From: an uncultured Coprococcus sp.
Lineage (GTDB): Bacteria; Bacillota; Clostridia; Lachnospirales; Lachnospiraceae
DNA length: 64,000 nucleotides
Direction of reading: 5' to 3'
NCBI GenBank assembly: GCA_947626675.1
Contig: CANQTC010000012.1
Span: 1-64,000 of the forward strand
Under the pieces are notes generated by a model. That model had not been told where the DNA came from. It was given only the letters and a program-made list of their open reading frames with translations, and did not search any database. The translations under genes and the position numbers were made by a program. Below, in pieces: positions 56,347-64,000 of the stretch; the first letter of the stretch is position 1; the number at the start of each line of letters is the position of its first letter.

Positions 56347-57771
56347 TTAATAGTTGTATTCAACGATTTCAACATACTTTTCATCTCTTAATAATCCAAC
56401 CAGCGATAATAAACTCCATGCATTACCCGCAGTACCAATATACAAACCGGAGTAGGTGTGAACGTCCTGCGGAATTGTTCTCCACCAGTTACCAAGCCAT
56501 CTTCTTGAAGTCCCCAATTTATAAATATCATCCGGGCTGTCATCTACATGCGATTGGCCTATCACCGTTCTGGCAGTACGTCTTGCGTAATTCAGAAATT
56601 CGTCTTCACCGGTAAGTCTGTATACGGATATGAAATGGTCGAGCAGACCCGGTGTACCGCAGCATAATGCCTGACTTCTCCAATAACCTCTTGAATAATT
56701 TTCAGGAGCGCCCGCTTTGATAATCCCCCTTGAAAGTCTCTTTACCCAGTCCAGATACTCTTTTTCATTTGTTATGGCATATAATTCTTCAAATAACAGA
56801 GCAGTTCCGGCAGGCCCGTGGCATGTGCTGAGATAATAAAATTCTGTAGAAGGTCCTCTCTCCAAACTATCAAGGTACGGAACAAGTACGGCATCATCAT
56901 CTCCCACTGCGATTCCTTTAATATATTCAGCAGCATCCTTCGCCGCCTGCAAAAATACCGCATCCTTTGTTGCCTTATAAAGAACAGCGAAAATCCAGCC
57001 GACTCCGGATGTACCATGTGCAAGATTTACCCAGAATACATCTTCTGGAAAATCAATAATCGTCAAATCAACTACATTCCAAAATTTACCGCCATTTGGT
57101 GCATCCTTTCCTTTTGAAACAATGTAATTTCCTAATGATTTTGCAGCATCTAAATATTTGACATTCTTTGTAATTTCCCAGGTAGAAATCAGATAAGTAA
57201 CAAAACCGGCATCTCCGCACAAATCATTTTGTTCACTCCAGTAGATACCTTCCGGCGCTTCCTTCGCAGCAGCTAAAAGGTCATCCGCCACTTTAACAAC
57301 ATAATCTTTATACGGCTCTTCTCCTGTAACTTCATAGAGTTTTAAAACAAGATATGCGCTCCCTGTAGGGCCATTATAATAGCCTGTTATCCATCCTGGC
57401 ATATTCTTTACATGAACCAGCTTGTCTTTAACTGCTTTTGGATTATTTAATGCTTTTTCATAAAAAGCACTGCCTTCATCCGTTGCAATAATATCTGCTG
57501 CTGCCGCTTTTGCCTCCTGAAGGTATTCCTCTTTTTTTGTAACCTGATATAACCGCAAATAGAATAAACCGATTCCGGCAGAACCACCATACAATGCTTT
57601 TTCCGTAAGCATTGGGTAATCAGAAAAATCCTCGGATGAATCAGGGCTTTGATTCCACCTTTTTCCAAATTCCGTTATCTTCTCTGTCGTTTTAATCCAC
57701 GCTGCAGCCTCTTCCGCAATTGAAACGTAATCCTCTGTCTGATATGCTTTAAATAAATAATTTCTTCCCAT
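56347..57771 (-). CDS. LanC-like (lanthionine synthetase C family) protein
   Basis: The product is 474 residues with AGAGG upstream of the ATG. It is an alpha/alpha-toroid built of seven repeats, each with a Gly-rich turn: GGSAGIGLFYL, YNGPTGSAYLV, CGDAGFVTYL, AHGTSGVGWIF, CHGPAGTALLF, CCGTPGLLDHF and YIGTAGNAWSLL. The STCHG and ALCCG segments supply Cys/His residues that in LanC bind the catalytic Zn, but in NisC the single-Cys site precedes the CHG site, while here CHG comes first. No dehydratase or precursor peptide is visible. It may act on dehydroamino-acid-containing proteins or peptides with the linked PLP enzyme. Function not established. Confidence 0.82.
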   Translation of the reverse strand: MGRNYLFKAYQTEDYVSIAEEAAAWIKTTEKITEFGKRWNQSPDSSEDFSDYPMLTEKALYGGSAGIGLFYLRLYQVTKKEEYLQEAKAAAADIIATDEGSAFYEKALNNPKAVKDKLVHVKNMPGWITGYYNGPTGSAYLVLKLYEVTGEEPYKDYVVKVADDLLAAAKEAPEGIYWSEQNDLCGDAGFVTYLISTWEITKNVKYLDAAKSLGNYIVSKGKDAPNGGKFWNVVDLTIIDFPEDVFWVNLAHGTSGVGWIFAVLYKATKDAVFLQAAKDAAEYIKGIAVGDDDAVLVPYLDSLERGPSTEFYYLSTCHGPAGTALLFEELYAITNEKEYLDWVKRLSRGIIKAGAPENYSRGYWRSQALCCGTPGLLDHFISVYRLTGEDEFLNYARRTARTVIGQSHVDDSPDDIYKLGTSRRWLGNWWRTIPQDVHTYSGLYIGTAGNAWSLLSLVGLLRDEKYVEIVEYNY

Positions 57772-57843
57772 ATATATTCCTCTTTTCCTATTGGTTTAGT
57801 ATGTTTTCTATATGAGAATCTTACCATTCTAACTGCATATTGT

Positions 57844-57879
57844 AAAATCTTACTTTTTTATAGCCCGTTATAAGATTTT
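57844..57879 (-). terminator. Possible weak terminator after smpB
   Basis: A 9-bp A/T-rich inverted repeat, AAAATCTTA (57844-57852) with TAAGATTTT (57871-57879), has an 18-base loop. It lies 31 bases after smpB on the minus strand. The stem is weak and the T-run is short in that direction. Confidence 0.35.
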
Positions 57880-57909
57880 TTTATACCAAAAGGTTTTCAA
57901 CTTTCCTAA

Positions 57910-58380
57910 TCAGCCAAGATTTCTTATCTTGAACTCTTTTTCAGCTTCACGTTTTACGTCTTTCTTGGCTATTTCCTGTCTTTTATCATATAATTTCTTA
58001 CCTCTGGCAAGTCCGATTTCCATCTTCATCAGGCCATCCTTCAGATATACTTTTAAAGGCACTACCGTATACCCCTTCACCTTCTGCTGCCCCATCAGCT
58101 TGTTAATCTCATTTCTATGAAGCAACAGCTTTCGCGTTCTTAAGGGGTCTCTGTTAAAGATATTGCCCTTCTCATATGGACTGATATTCATATGATGGAT
58201 ATATACTTCTCCTTTATCAATCCCTATAAATGCTTCCTTTATACTGCAGTGTCCCTGTCTTAAGGATTTCACTTCCGTACCCGCAAGAGCAATTCCCGCT
58301 TCGTAGGTTTCTTCTATAAAATAATCATAATACGCTTTTTTATTATTTGCGATGATTCTGTTTCCTTTTTCCTTTGCCAA
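57910..58380 (-). CDS. smpB: SsrA-binding protein SmpB
   Basis: The product is 156 residues. The start is a TTG at 58380, with AGGGAG nine bases upstream, inside the end of rnr. SmpB binds tmRNA and positions it in stalled ribosomes. Diagnostic sequences are [36 protein letters not shown] and [19 protein letters not shown], with a basic tail [21 protein letters not shown] that enters the decoding centre. It overlaps rnr by 38 bases (translational coupling), and ssrA is 3.1 kb downstream. Confidence 0.97.
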   Translation of the reverse strand: MAKEKGNRIIANNKKAYYDYFIEETYEAGIALAGTEVKSLRQGHCSIKEAFIGIDKGEVYIHHMNISPYEKGNIFNRDPLRTRKLLLHRNEINKLMGQQKVKGYTVVPLKVYLKDGLMKMEIGLARGKKLYDKRQEIAKKDVKREAEKEFKIRNLG

Positions 58381-60520
58381 CTTCTACATCTCCCTTATGC
58401 GAAATGATAAAATCAATCGTTCTCGTTAATTTATCCGTTTCTTTTACTTTTACCCTTATCCTGTCACCAATAGCATATTTTTTGCCTGTTTCCTCCCCTA
58501 TCATAGCATATTCATCCTGGGAAAAACAGTAATAATCGTCATACATATTCGACACATTTACAAAACCTTCTATCGTATTTGGAAGTTCTACATACATTCC
58601 TCTGTTCGTAACACCTGATATGACGCCTTCAAATATTTCACCGATATGTCCAGACATATATTCTACTTTTTTCAGCTTCTCCACTTCACGTTCCGCTTCC
58701 TCTGCACGTCGTTCCTTTTTGGAGTTATCATCTGAAACCTTACCAAGTATGGCTTCGTAATGTTCTATCCGCCTGCTATCCAGTCTTCCATGTATGTTAT
58801 CCTTTATAATACGATGTATCTGCAAATCAGGATATCTTCTGATTGGTGAAGTAAAATGACAATAATATTTGCAGGCAAGACCAAAGTGTCCGGTACATTC
58901 GGTAGAATATCTCGCCTGCCGCATAGTCCTCAGTGTCATACGGCTGATTAAGCTCTCACAATCTTCTCCCTTTATTTTATCAAGAAGCTTCTGAAATTCC
59001 TTAGGATGGATATTCTCCTTTGAAGCCTTAAAATAAAAACCAAACTTGCTTATAAGCATGGCAAGCTGTTTTACCTTTTCGGTATCCGGCGCTTCATGAA
59101 CTCTGTATTCAAATGGAAGCTCCTGCCAGAAATAATCTTCTGCTATCGTTTCATTTGCAGCAAGCATAAAATCCTCTATAATTCCATTTGAACGTCTGCG
59201 CTCATATGCACCAATATAAGAAACTCTGCCATCCGCATCTATAACAATTTTGGATTCATCAAAATCAAAATCGATAGAGCCTCTTTCCATTCTGTTTTCT
59301 CTCAATAAATCAGACACCTGAAGCATCATCTGAAACATAGGAACAAGTTCTTTATACTTTGCAGTTTCTTCTTCGTCACCATCTTCAATAATCGCCGATA
59401 CACTGGTATAGGACATCCTTCGGTCTACATTGATGACCGTCTCACAAATCTTATGATTTACGATATGACCGTTCCTGTCTATATCCATCAGACAACTAAG
59501 CGCCAGCCTGTCCTGTCCCTCATTCAGTGAACAGATTCCATTGGACAGTTTATGCGGAAGCATCGGTATCACCCGGTCCGCCAGATAACAGCTTGTGCCA
59601 CGCTTCAGCGCTTCCTTATCAAGCGGTGAATTTTCTTTTACATAATTTGTTACATCGGCTATATGAACTCCCAGCTTATATAATCCGTCCTGCTCATATA
59701 ATGTTATGGCATCATCCAAATCCTTTGCATCTTCCCCATCTATTGTCACCGTCGTAAGATGCCGCAAATCTGTCCTGCCTGCCATTTCCCTTGATGACAC
59801 ATAATCAGGCAATGATTTCACATAGGTCATCACCTCTTCCGGAAATTCCACAGGGATATCAAGTTCTCGAACCACCGACAACACATCTGTCTCCGGATCA
59901 TTAATATGTCCAAGTATCTCTACAACCTTTCCTTCCGCTGATTTTACTTTATCACCGTAGCTTAGGATATCAACCACAACTTTATGACCTGTCATTGCTC
60001 CCATTGAATTTTTCTTTGCAATAAAGATGTCCCCATCTATCTTCTGATTATCCGGTATTACAAAGCCAAAATTTTTACTTTGGTCATAGACACCGACGAT
60101 TCTTTTCAATCCGCGTTCAACTACTTTCACAACAGATGCCTCTGTTCTTTTTCCAACGGGACTGTCTGCTGCCTGTATCAAAACAATATCCCCATGATAC
60201 GCACCACCTGTACTTTTCTCCGGTATAAAGAAATCCTCCGTTATCCCCTCTACCCTTACAAAGCCAAATCCTTTTTTGTTGCTTATAAACGTTCCCCGAT
60301 AGACTCCTTCACCCATCTTCTGATACTTTCCCTTCGTCGTTCTCGATATAAGACCTTCGTCAATCAATTCATCAAGTATGCTGTGAAGTTCCTCCTTATC
60401 TTCAGACGGCACCTGCATAAGATAACACAGCTCTTTAAATTTAAGAGGTGTATACTGTTTGTCACAGATAAGATTATAAACATTTTCTTTTCTTTCTTTT
60501 CTTAACATCTCTTCTGACAT
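58343..60520 (-). CDS. rnr: Ribonuclease R
   Basis: The product is 725 residues with GGAG upstream of the ATG. It is a processive 3'-5' exoribonuclease, which with tmRNA/SmpB clears non-stop mRNAs. Two N-terminal cold-shock/OB domains come first ([18 protein letters not shown]). The RNB catalytic domain begins with [20 protein letters not shown], whose Asp residues bind Mg, then HIADVTNYV and [14 protein letters not shown]-terminal S1 domain and Lys-rich tail follow. It is encoded upstream of, and overlapping with, smpB, and downstream of secG, a conserved Firmicute order (secG-rnr-smpB). Confidence 0.97.
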   Translation of the reverse strand: MSEEMLRKERKENVYNLICDKQYTPLKFKELCYLMQVPSEDKEELHSILDELIDEGLISRTTKGKYQKMGEGVYRGTFISNKKGFGFVRVEGITEDFFIPEKSTGGAYHGDIVLIQAADSPVGKRTEASVVKVVERGLKRIVGVYDQSKNFGFVIPDNQKIDGDIFIAKKNSMGAMTGHKVVVDILSYGDKVKSAEGKVVEILGHINDPETDVLSVVRELDIPVEFPEEVMTYVKSLPDYVSSREMAGRTDLRHLTTVTIDGEDAKDLDDAITLYEQDGLYKLGVHIADVTNYVKENSPLDKEALKRGTSCYLADRVIPMLPHKLSNGICSLNEGQDRLALSCLMDIDRNGHIVNHKICETVINVDRRMSYTSVSAIIEDGDEEETAKYKELVPMFQMMLQVSDLLRENRMERGSIDFDFDESKIVIDADGRVSYIGAYERRRSNGIIEDFMLAANETIAEDYFWQELPFEYRVHEAPDTEKVKQLAMLISKFGFYFKASKENIHPKEFQKLLDKIKGEDCESLISRMTLRTMRQARYSTECTGHFGLACKYYCHFTSPIRRYPDLQIHRIIKDNIHGRLDSRRIEHYEAILGKVSDDNSKKERRAEEAEREVEKLKKVEYMSGHIGEIFEGVISGVTNRGMYVELPNTIEGFVNVSNMYDDYYCFSQDEYAMIGEETGKKYAIGDRIRVKVKETDKLTRTIDFIISHKGDVEVGKGKRKQNHRK

Positions 60521-60565
60521 ATATTACTTCTCCAAATAAATCTTATTATTTCCTTCTATACTGAT

Positions 60566-60606
60566 AAAAGGTGCTTACACATAGTATGTAAGCACCTTTT
60601 TATTCT
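60566..60606 (-). terminator. Intrinsic terminator of secG
   Basis: A perfect 14-bp stem (60566-60579 with 60587-60600, 7-base loop) sits between secG and rnr. Both ends supply T/A runs. It may partly uncouple rnr from secG. Confidence 0.85.
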
Positions 60607-60614
60607 CATACCTG

Positions 60615-60860
60615 TTACAACAATTTTGAATCAAGTAATAATGCAACCAAAATGAATAAAATACCAAGAACGGTTGTAATCTTCTTGAGTACCTCTTCTT
60701 TTGAATTTCCCTTATTCTTGCTCCAATATGAGTTATCATATCCGCCGCCTGTAATTGAATTTGTCAGACTGGCTTCTTTTCCTTCCTGTGAAAGGACGAT
60801 TATAATTAATACAATACATATAATAACATATACGACTGTAATGATTGTCTTTAACATCAT
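60615..60860 (-). CDS. secG: Preprotein translocase subunit SecG
   Basis: The product is 81 residues with GGAGG upstream of paired ATG codons. Two membrane helices (about 3-24 and 56-77) flank a Gly/Ser/Asn-rich cytoplasmic loop (SLTNSITGGGYDNSYWSKNKG), the standard SecG layout. It assists SecYE-mediated export. It lies upstream of rnr and smpB in the conserved order. Confidence 0.92.
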   Translation of the reverse strand: MMLKTIITVVYVIICIVLIIIVLSQEGKEASLTNSITGGGYDNSYWSKNKGNSKEEVLKKITTVLGILFILVALLLDSKLL

Positions 60861-60969
60861 GCCACCTCCGTTCTTAGGGATTCGTGAAATATCTTAAAAT
60901 CACATCAACTCGTAATATAATAACATAATCAGAAAATAATAGCAACTTATTTTTTTATTTATTATACGC

Positions 60970-61533
60970 TTACAAGATAGGCTCAATAACTGCACGAAAA
61001 TATTGGTCTAATTCAGTTGGTGACTGTTTCCTGTGACCTCTAATCCACCATAAAATCATTTCAACAAAACTGCCGGAAATATGATTGACTAAAAAATCAT
61101 TTGGCAATGATTGATTATTTTTCCGATTCTGATTAACAAATTGCGTTCGTACTAATTCATTCAGGCTATCTTTAAAATACCGTAAGAAGATTTCGCTGCT
61201 TTCACAGGAGAGCAAAGCAAGAACATTGTTATGGTTTTCCTCTAAATGCTGTAAAAGATGACAAAACACAGAGTTAGGAACGCTGTTATCTGAATACAAG
61301 CCATGTGTGTGACTGGAATCAATGGCACTGTCGATAATATGACTGAATAATTCCATACACAGCTCCTTCAACAAATCATCTTTTGTTTCAAAATGGGCAT
61401 AAAAAGTACTGCGCCCAATATTTGCTTCATCTATGATTTCCTGAACTGTAATGTTATTGTAATTCTTATTCCCCAATAAGGCTATAAAAGCATTAAAAAT
61501 AGCGGCTCTTGTTTTTTGTTGTCGTCTGTCCAT
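60970..61533 (-). CDS. TetR-family transcriptional regulator
   Basis: The product is 187 residues with AGGAG upstream of the ATG. The N-terminal helix-turn-helix is clear: TRAAIFNAFIALLGNKNYNN, then TVQEIIDEANIGRSTFYAHF. The C-terminal ligand-binding domain (about 75-187) is helical, with LRYFKDSLNELV and GSFVEMILWWIRG typical of the YvdT/DhaS-like group. It is divergent from the metal-transporting ATPase gene across a 157-base gap, so it probably represses that gene and itself. A palindrome at 61599-61613 may be its operator. The inducer is unknown. Confidence 0.92.
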   Translation of the reverse strand: MDRRQQKTRAAIFNAFIALLGNKNYNNITVQEIIDEANIGRSTFYAHFETKDDLLKELCMELFSHIIDSAIDSSHTHGLYSDNSVPNSVFCHLLQHLEENHNNVLALLSCESSEIFLRYFKDSLNELVRTQFVNQNRKNNQSLPNDFLVNHISGSFVEMILWWIRGHRKQSPTELDQYFRAVIEPIL

Positions 61534-61598
61534 AATATTCTCCTGTACAAATTTTGAAAATTGTTCCGTAACTTACATTGTGATTGAATTGCCTATTG

Positions 61599-61613
61599 TT
61601 TCCGTTATGGAAA
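61599..61613. promoter_or_regulatory. Candidate TetR operator
   Basis: TTTCC-GTTAT-GGAAA is an inverted repeat of 5-bp arms, in the divergent intergenic region 66 bases from the TetR start and 96 bases from the ATPase start. Only one copy is seen, so this is suggestive at best. Confidence 0.3.
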
Positions 61614-61708
61614 TTGATACAATAAATAACAAACAAAGCGTTCAATAACGTATAGATTATGTGGGAAATTTGGAGCAATGTCAAGATGATAAAGGAGGTA
61701 TGTTTTTT

Positions 61709-63577
61709 ATGTTAAAGCAATTAAACACATTGTTGTCCGGTGTACCAATGACGGTTGTCAGCGGTGTCTTTTTGTTTATAAGTTTTATACTGCCCAAAAT
61801 TGGAGCAAACCTGCCGATTGAGCCGGCATGGGTATCAATCATAATAAGCGGTATTCCTTTGCTGTATCTTGCAATATGGAGAGTAATTCATAATCCGGGA
61901 ATCAGCAAAATTTCCTCAGCGCTGCTTATTGTGATTGCTATGTTTGCGGCAATTGCCATTGGTGATTTATTTGCAGCCGGAGAAGTCGTATTTATTATGG
62001 CAATAGGTGCTATTTTAGAAGATATGACAACAAACAGAGCGAAAAAAGGTCTTAAAAAATTGATTAGCCTTGCACCAGTACAAGGACGCAAAATTGAAAA
62101 TGGACAAGAAAAGATAATACCCACAAATAAAATCCAACATGACGATATTTTGCGTATTCTGCCCGGTGAAACAATACCAGTGGACGGAATAATCATAGCC
62201 GGCGAAACATCTGTTGACCAGTCTATTATGACCGGTGAATCACTTCCGGTAGACAAAGGAATTGGCGAAACCGTTTTTTGCGGAACAATAAACCGTTTTG
62301 GTTCAATCGACATTACAGCTACAAAAGTTGGTGAGGACAGTTCTTTACAGAAGTTAATCCGTATGGTACAGGAAGCAGAGGAAAAACAAGCCCCCATGCA
62401 GCGGATTGCAGACAAATGCGCCAGTTGGCTTGTCCCAGTTGCGTTCATTATTGCTGTCATTGCCGGACTTGCGACACAAGATATTATCCGGGCAGTTACT
62501 GTCCTCGTAGTATTTTGTCCATGTGCATTGGTGCTGGCTACACCAACCGCCATAATGGCAGCTATCGGGCAGGCTGCTAAGCATGGTATCATTATAAAAT
62601 CAGGTGAAGCGCTTGAGAAAATGGGGCATACAGATACGATTGCTTTTGATAAAACAGGTACTTTAACTTATGGACGTTTGGAAGTCAGCGACATTATATC
62701 TTTTCACAAAATATGGAATGATACTGAATTGCTTTCACTTGCAGCTTCTGCTGAAACAAAAAGCGAACACCCGTTAGGAAAAGCGATTGTTGCTTTTGCT
62801 AAAGAAAAAGATATTCCCATTATAGAATCGAAAAATTTCAGAATGACTGCGGGAAAAGGCGTGTACGCAGAAGTTACAGGATATCATCTCTTTTGTGGAA
62901 ACGAGCGATTTCTTGCGGAAAATAGCATTACTCTTGATAAAGCAAACCTTATTGAATTGGATAAATTACGCAAACAAGGAAAAGCGTCTGTTCTTGTAGC
63001 CGAACAAAAAAAATGTATTGGCATTATCGCCTTGTCTGATATATTGCGTACAGAATCAAAAGGTATGATTTCCATGCTAAATAACATGAATATCAAAACG
63101 GTGCTGCTTACAGGTGATAATCAAAAAACCGCTGATTATTTTGCAGCGCAAACAGGAATTACAGAGGTTCATGCAGAACTATTGCCGGAAGAAAAAGTAC
63201 AAAGCATAGAAAAATTGCAAGCGGAGAAAAAAATGGTTTGTATGATTGGTGACGGTGTTAATGACGCACCCGCACTTAAAACTGCTGATGTTGGAATAGC
63301 TATGGGGAGTATGGGGAGTGATATCACCGTAGAAGCAGCGGATATAGCATTGATGAGTGATGAACTATCTAAAATCCCATATTTGAAGCGGTTGTCTGAT
63401 TCTACAGTGAAAACAATCAAGTTCAGCATTACGTTATCTATGTGTATTAACTTTTTAGCTGTTACACTTTCTGTTTTAGGTATGCTAACCCCTACTACGG
63501 GAGCATTGGTACATAATGCGGGTTCGTGCTTTGTAGTACTCATTGCAGCACTACTATATGACCGCAAGTTTGAATAG
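61709..63577 (+). CDS. Heavy-metal-translocating P1B-type ATPase without N-terminal metal-binding domain
   Basis: The product is 622 residues from the ATG at 61709 (AAAGGAGG, spacing 10); an ATG at 61700 is too close. It exports or imports soft metal ions using ATP. The core is complete: TGES actuator loop, CPC in VVFCPCALVLATP (about residues 270-272), DKTGTLT (phospho-Asp about 314), SEHPLGKAI (the P1B His-Pro motif) and GDGVNDAPAL. There is no N-terminal HMA domain or CxxC; the protein opens straight into the membrane segments. The last helix pair has GALVHNAGSCFVVLIA, resembling Zn/Cd-type more than Cu-type enzymes; substrate remains open. It is probably repressed by the divergent TetR protein. 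Confidence 0.92.
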   Translation: MLKQLNTLLSGVPMTVVSGVFLFISFILPKIGANLPIEPAWVSIIISGIPLLYLAIWRVIHNPGISKISSALLIVIAMFAAIAIGDLFAAGEVVFIMAIGAILEDMTTNRAKKGLKKLISLAPVQGRKIENGQEKIIPTNKIQHDDILRILPGETIPVDGIIIAGETSVDQSIMTGESLPVDKGIGETVFCGTINRFGSIDITATKVGEDSSLQKLIRMVQEAEEKQAPMQRIADKCASWLVPVAFIIAVIAGLATQDIIRAVTVLVVFCPCALVLATPTAIMAAIGQAAKHGIIIKSGEALEKMGHTDTIAFDKTGTLTYGRLEVSDIISFHKIWNDTELLSLAASAETKSEHPLGKAIVAFAKEKDIPIIESKNFRMTAGKGVYAEVTGYHLFCGNERFLAENSITLDKANLIELDKLRKQGKASVLVAEQKKCIGIIALSDILRTESKGMISMLNNMNIKTVLLTGDNQKTADYFAAQTGITEVHAELLPEEKVQSIEKLQAEKKMVCMIGDGVNDAPALKTADVGIAMGSMGSDITVEAADIALMSDELSKIPYLKRLSDSTVKTIKFSITLSMCINFLAVTLSVLGMLTPTTGALVHNAGSCFVVLIAALLYDRKFE

Positions 63578-63587
63578 TTTAATAACG

Positions 63588-63629
63588 CAGAAAATGGTGT
63601 GTCTCGTAATCGAGTCACACCATTTTCTG
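63588..63629. terminator. Terminator after the metal ATPase gene
   Basis: CAGAAAATGGTGTG (63588-63601) pairs with 63616-63629, and an inner CTCG/CGAG stem extends it across one T-T mismatch. It lies between the convergent ATPase gene and thiD, so it may serve both. Confidence 0.82.
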
Positions 63630-63730
63630 TATTAACAACAAAAGAAAAAAATTATTTTACTTGAACAACTGAGTTTAGTATAATGCATATTTATGAACAG
63701 AATATGAATATTTTTCCAATCTTTTGTAAA

Positions 63731-64000
63731 TTAATCTGCAATCATAAATCCATGATTCATTGGTCCGCTTCCTTTTCCTAAATCAAGCATGACCTTTAAA
63801 GCATTTGAAACATATTCTTTGGCATTTTTTACAGAAGTTTCCATATCGGCGCCCTTTGCAAGATTCGATGCAATTGCACTTGACAGGGTGCATCCCGTTC
63901 CATGCGTATTCGGATTATTGATTTTTTCTCCATAAAACCATATACACTTTCCCTTGCTGCATAATAAATCATTTGCATCATTTATCATATGCCCTCCTTT
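63731..64000 (-). CDS. thiD: ThiD, C-terminal part (gene continues beyond the window)
   Basis: The C-terminal part of a hydroxymethylpyrimidine/phosphomethylpyrimidine kinase of the thiamin pathway. Visible motifs are the KGGH block (codons at 64000-63989), NDANDLL, and the catalytic anion-hole motif THGTGCTLSSAIA. The ATG at 63988 looks like a start with a perfect AAAGGAGGG before it, but those bases are the codons for Lys-Gly-Gly-His, which belongs to the conserved core. The family is about 260 residues, so roughly two thirds lies past the edge. The visible 3' end appears normal. Confidence 0.9.
   Translation of the reverse strand, partial: KGGHMINDANDLLCSKGKCIWFYGEKINNPNTHGTGCTLSSAIASNLAKGADMETSVKNAKEYVSNALKVMLDLGKGSGPMNHGFMIAD

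Noticed and set aside
61888..62592. A 234-residue minus-strand open frame inside the metal ATPase gene
   Set aside because: It lies fully antisense to a well-conserved ATPase core and has no ribosome binding site or recognisable domain.
63731..63988. Complete small gene starting at the ATG at 63988 with a perfect ribosome binding site
   Set aside because: AAAGGAGGGCAT just before the ATG is in frame and encodes Lys-Gly-Gly-His, part of the conserved ThiD core. The gene continues past the window edge.

Overview
The window looks like a low-GC, spore-forming Clostridia chromosome, most likely a gut Lachnospiraceae. The signs are spoIVA, both dipicolinate synthase subunits, CotF-like coat proteins, scpAB, a tmRNA with the tag ANDNLAYAA, and strong AGGAGG-type ribosome binding sites. 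No species can be named from the sequence alone.

Layout. (1) Positions 1 to about 5300 look like the right end of an integrated mobile element: a MobV-type relaxase behind a hairpin-rich, oriT-like region, two lipoproteins, a small XRE regulator and small unknown genes. It abuts, and probably supplies, the 3' end of a 23S rRNA uracil methyltransferase gene. (2) 5300-12600 is housekeeping: rRNA methyltransferase, SGNH lipoprotein, YbaK-type deacylase, a thioredoxin-reductase-like flavoprotein without CxxC, and carB. (3) 12600-17990 is a two-component system driving a Bce/Mac-like ABC transporter. (4) 18000-22350 is the most interesting region: an apparent RNA-repair locus with an unusual tRNA-like noncoding RNA, a DUF2828 (Ro60/TROVE-like plus VWA) protein and RtcB ligase in one operon, facing a divergent WYL-domain regulator. 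A second WYL gene lies beyond a GH3 beta-glucosidase. (5) 26300-34100 holds asparagine synthetase, dpaAB, a DacF-type carboxypeptidase, scpBA and spoIVA. (6) 34200-45250 holds two more FtsX/MacB-type ABC modules, a small secreted protein and two coat proteins. (7) 45250-54850 is a dense minus-strand housekeeping block: gpsA, plsY, der, a DUF512 radical-SAM-like protein, pgeF, a YraN protein, rnhB, two lepB genes flanking rbgA, rplS and ssrA. (8) 54850-60900 holds a cysteine-synthase-like/LanC-like gene pair between ssrA and smpB, then rnr and secG. (9) 60970-63630 is a TetR regulator divergent from a heavy-metal P-type ATPase, and the window ends inside thiD.

How it fits together. The repair locus reads as a guarded RNA-maintenance unit. 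Back-to-back promoters at about 21009-21065 would drive the RNA-DUF2828-RtcB transcript one way and the WYL sensor/regulator the other. The RNA carries an 8-bp acceptor stem, D arm and T arm of tRNA type, but its anticodon arm is replaced by about 65 nt of other hairpins. A predicted 10-bp terminal stem closes the whole element, an architecture that recalls bacterial Y RNAs, which also mimic tRNA and partner with Ro proteins. This RNA and its pairing with a DUF2828 protein are the best candidates here for something undescribed.
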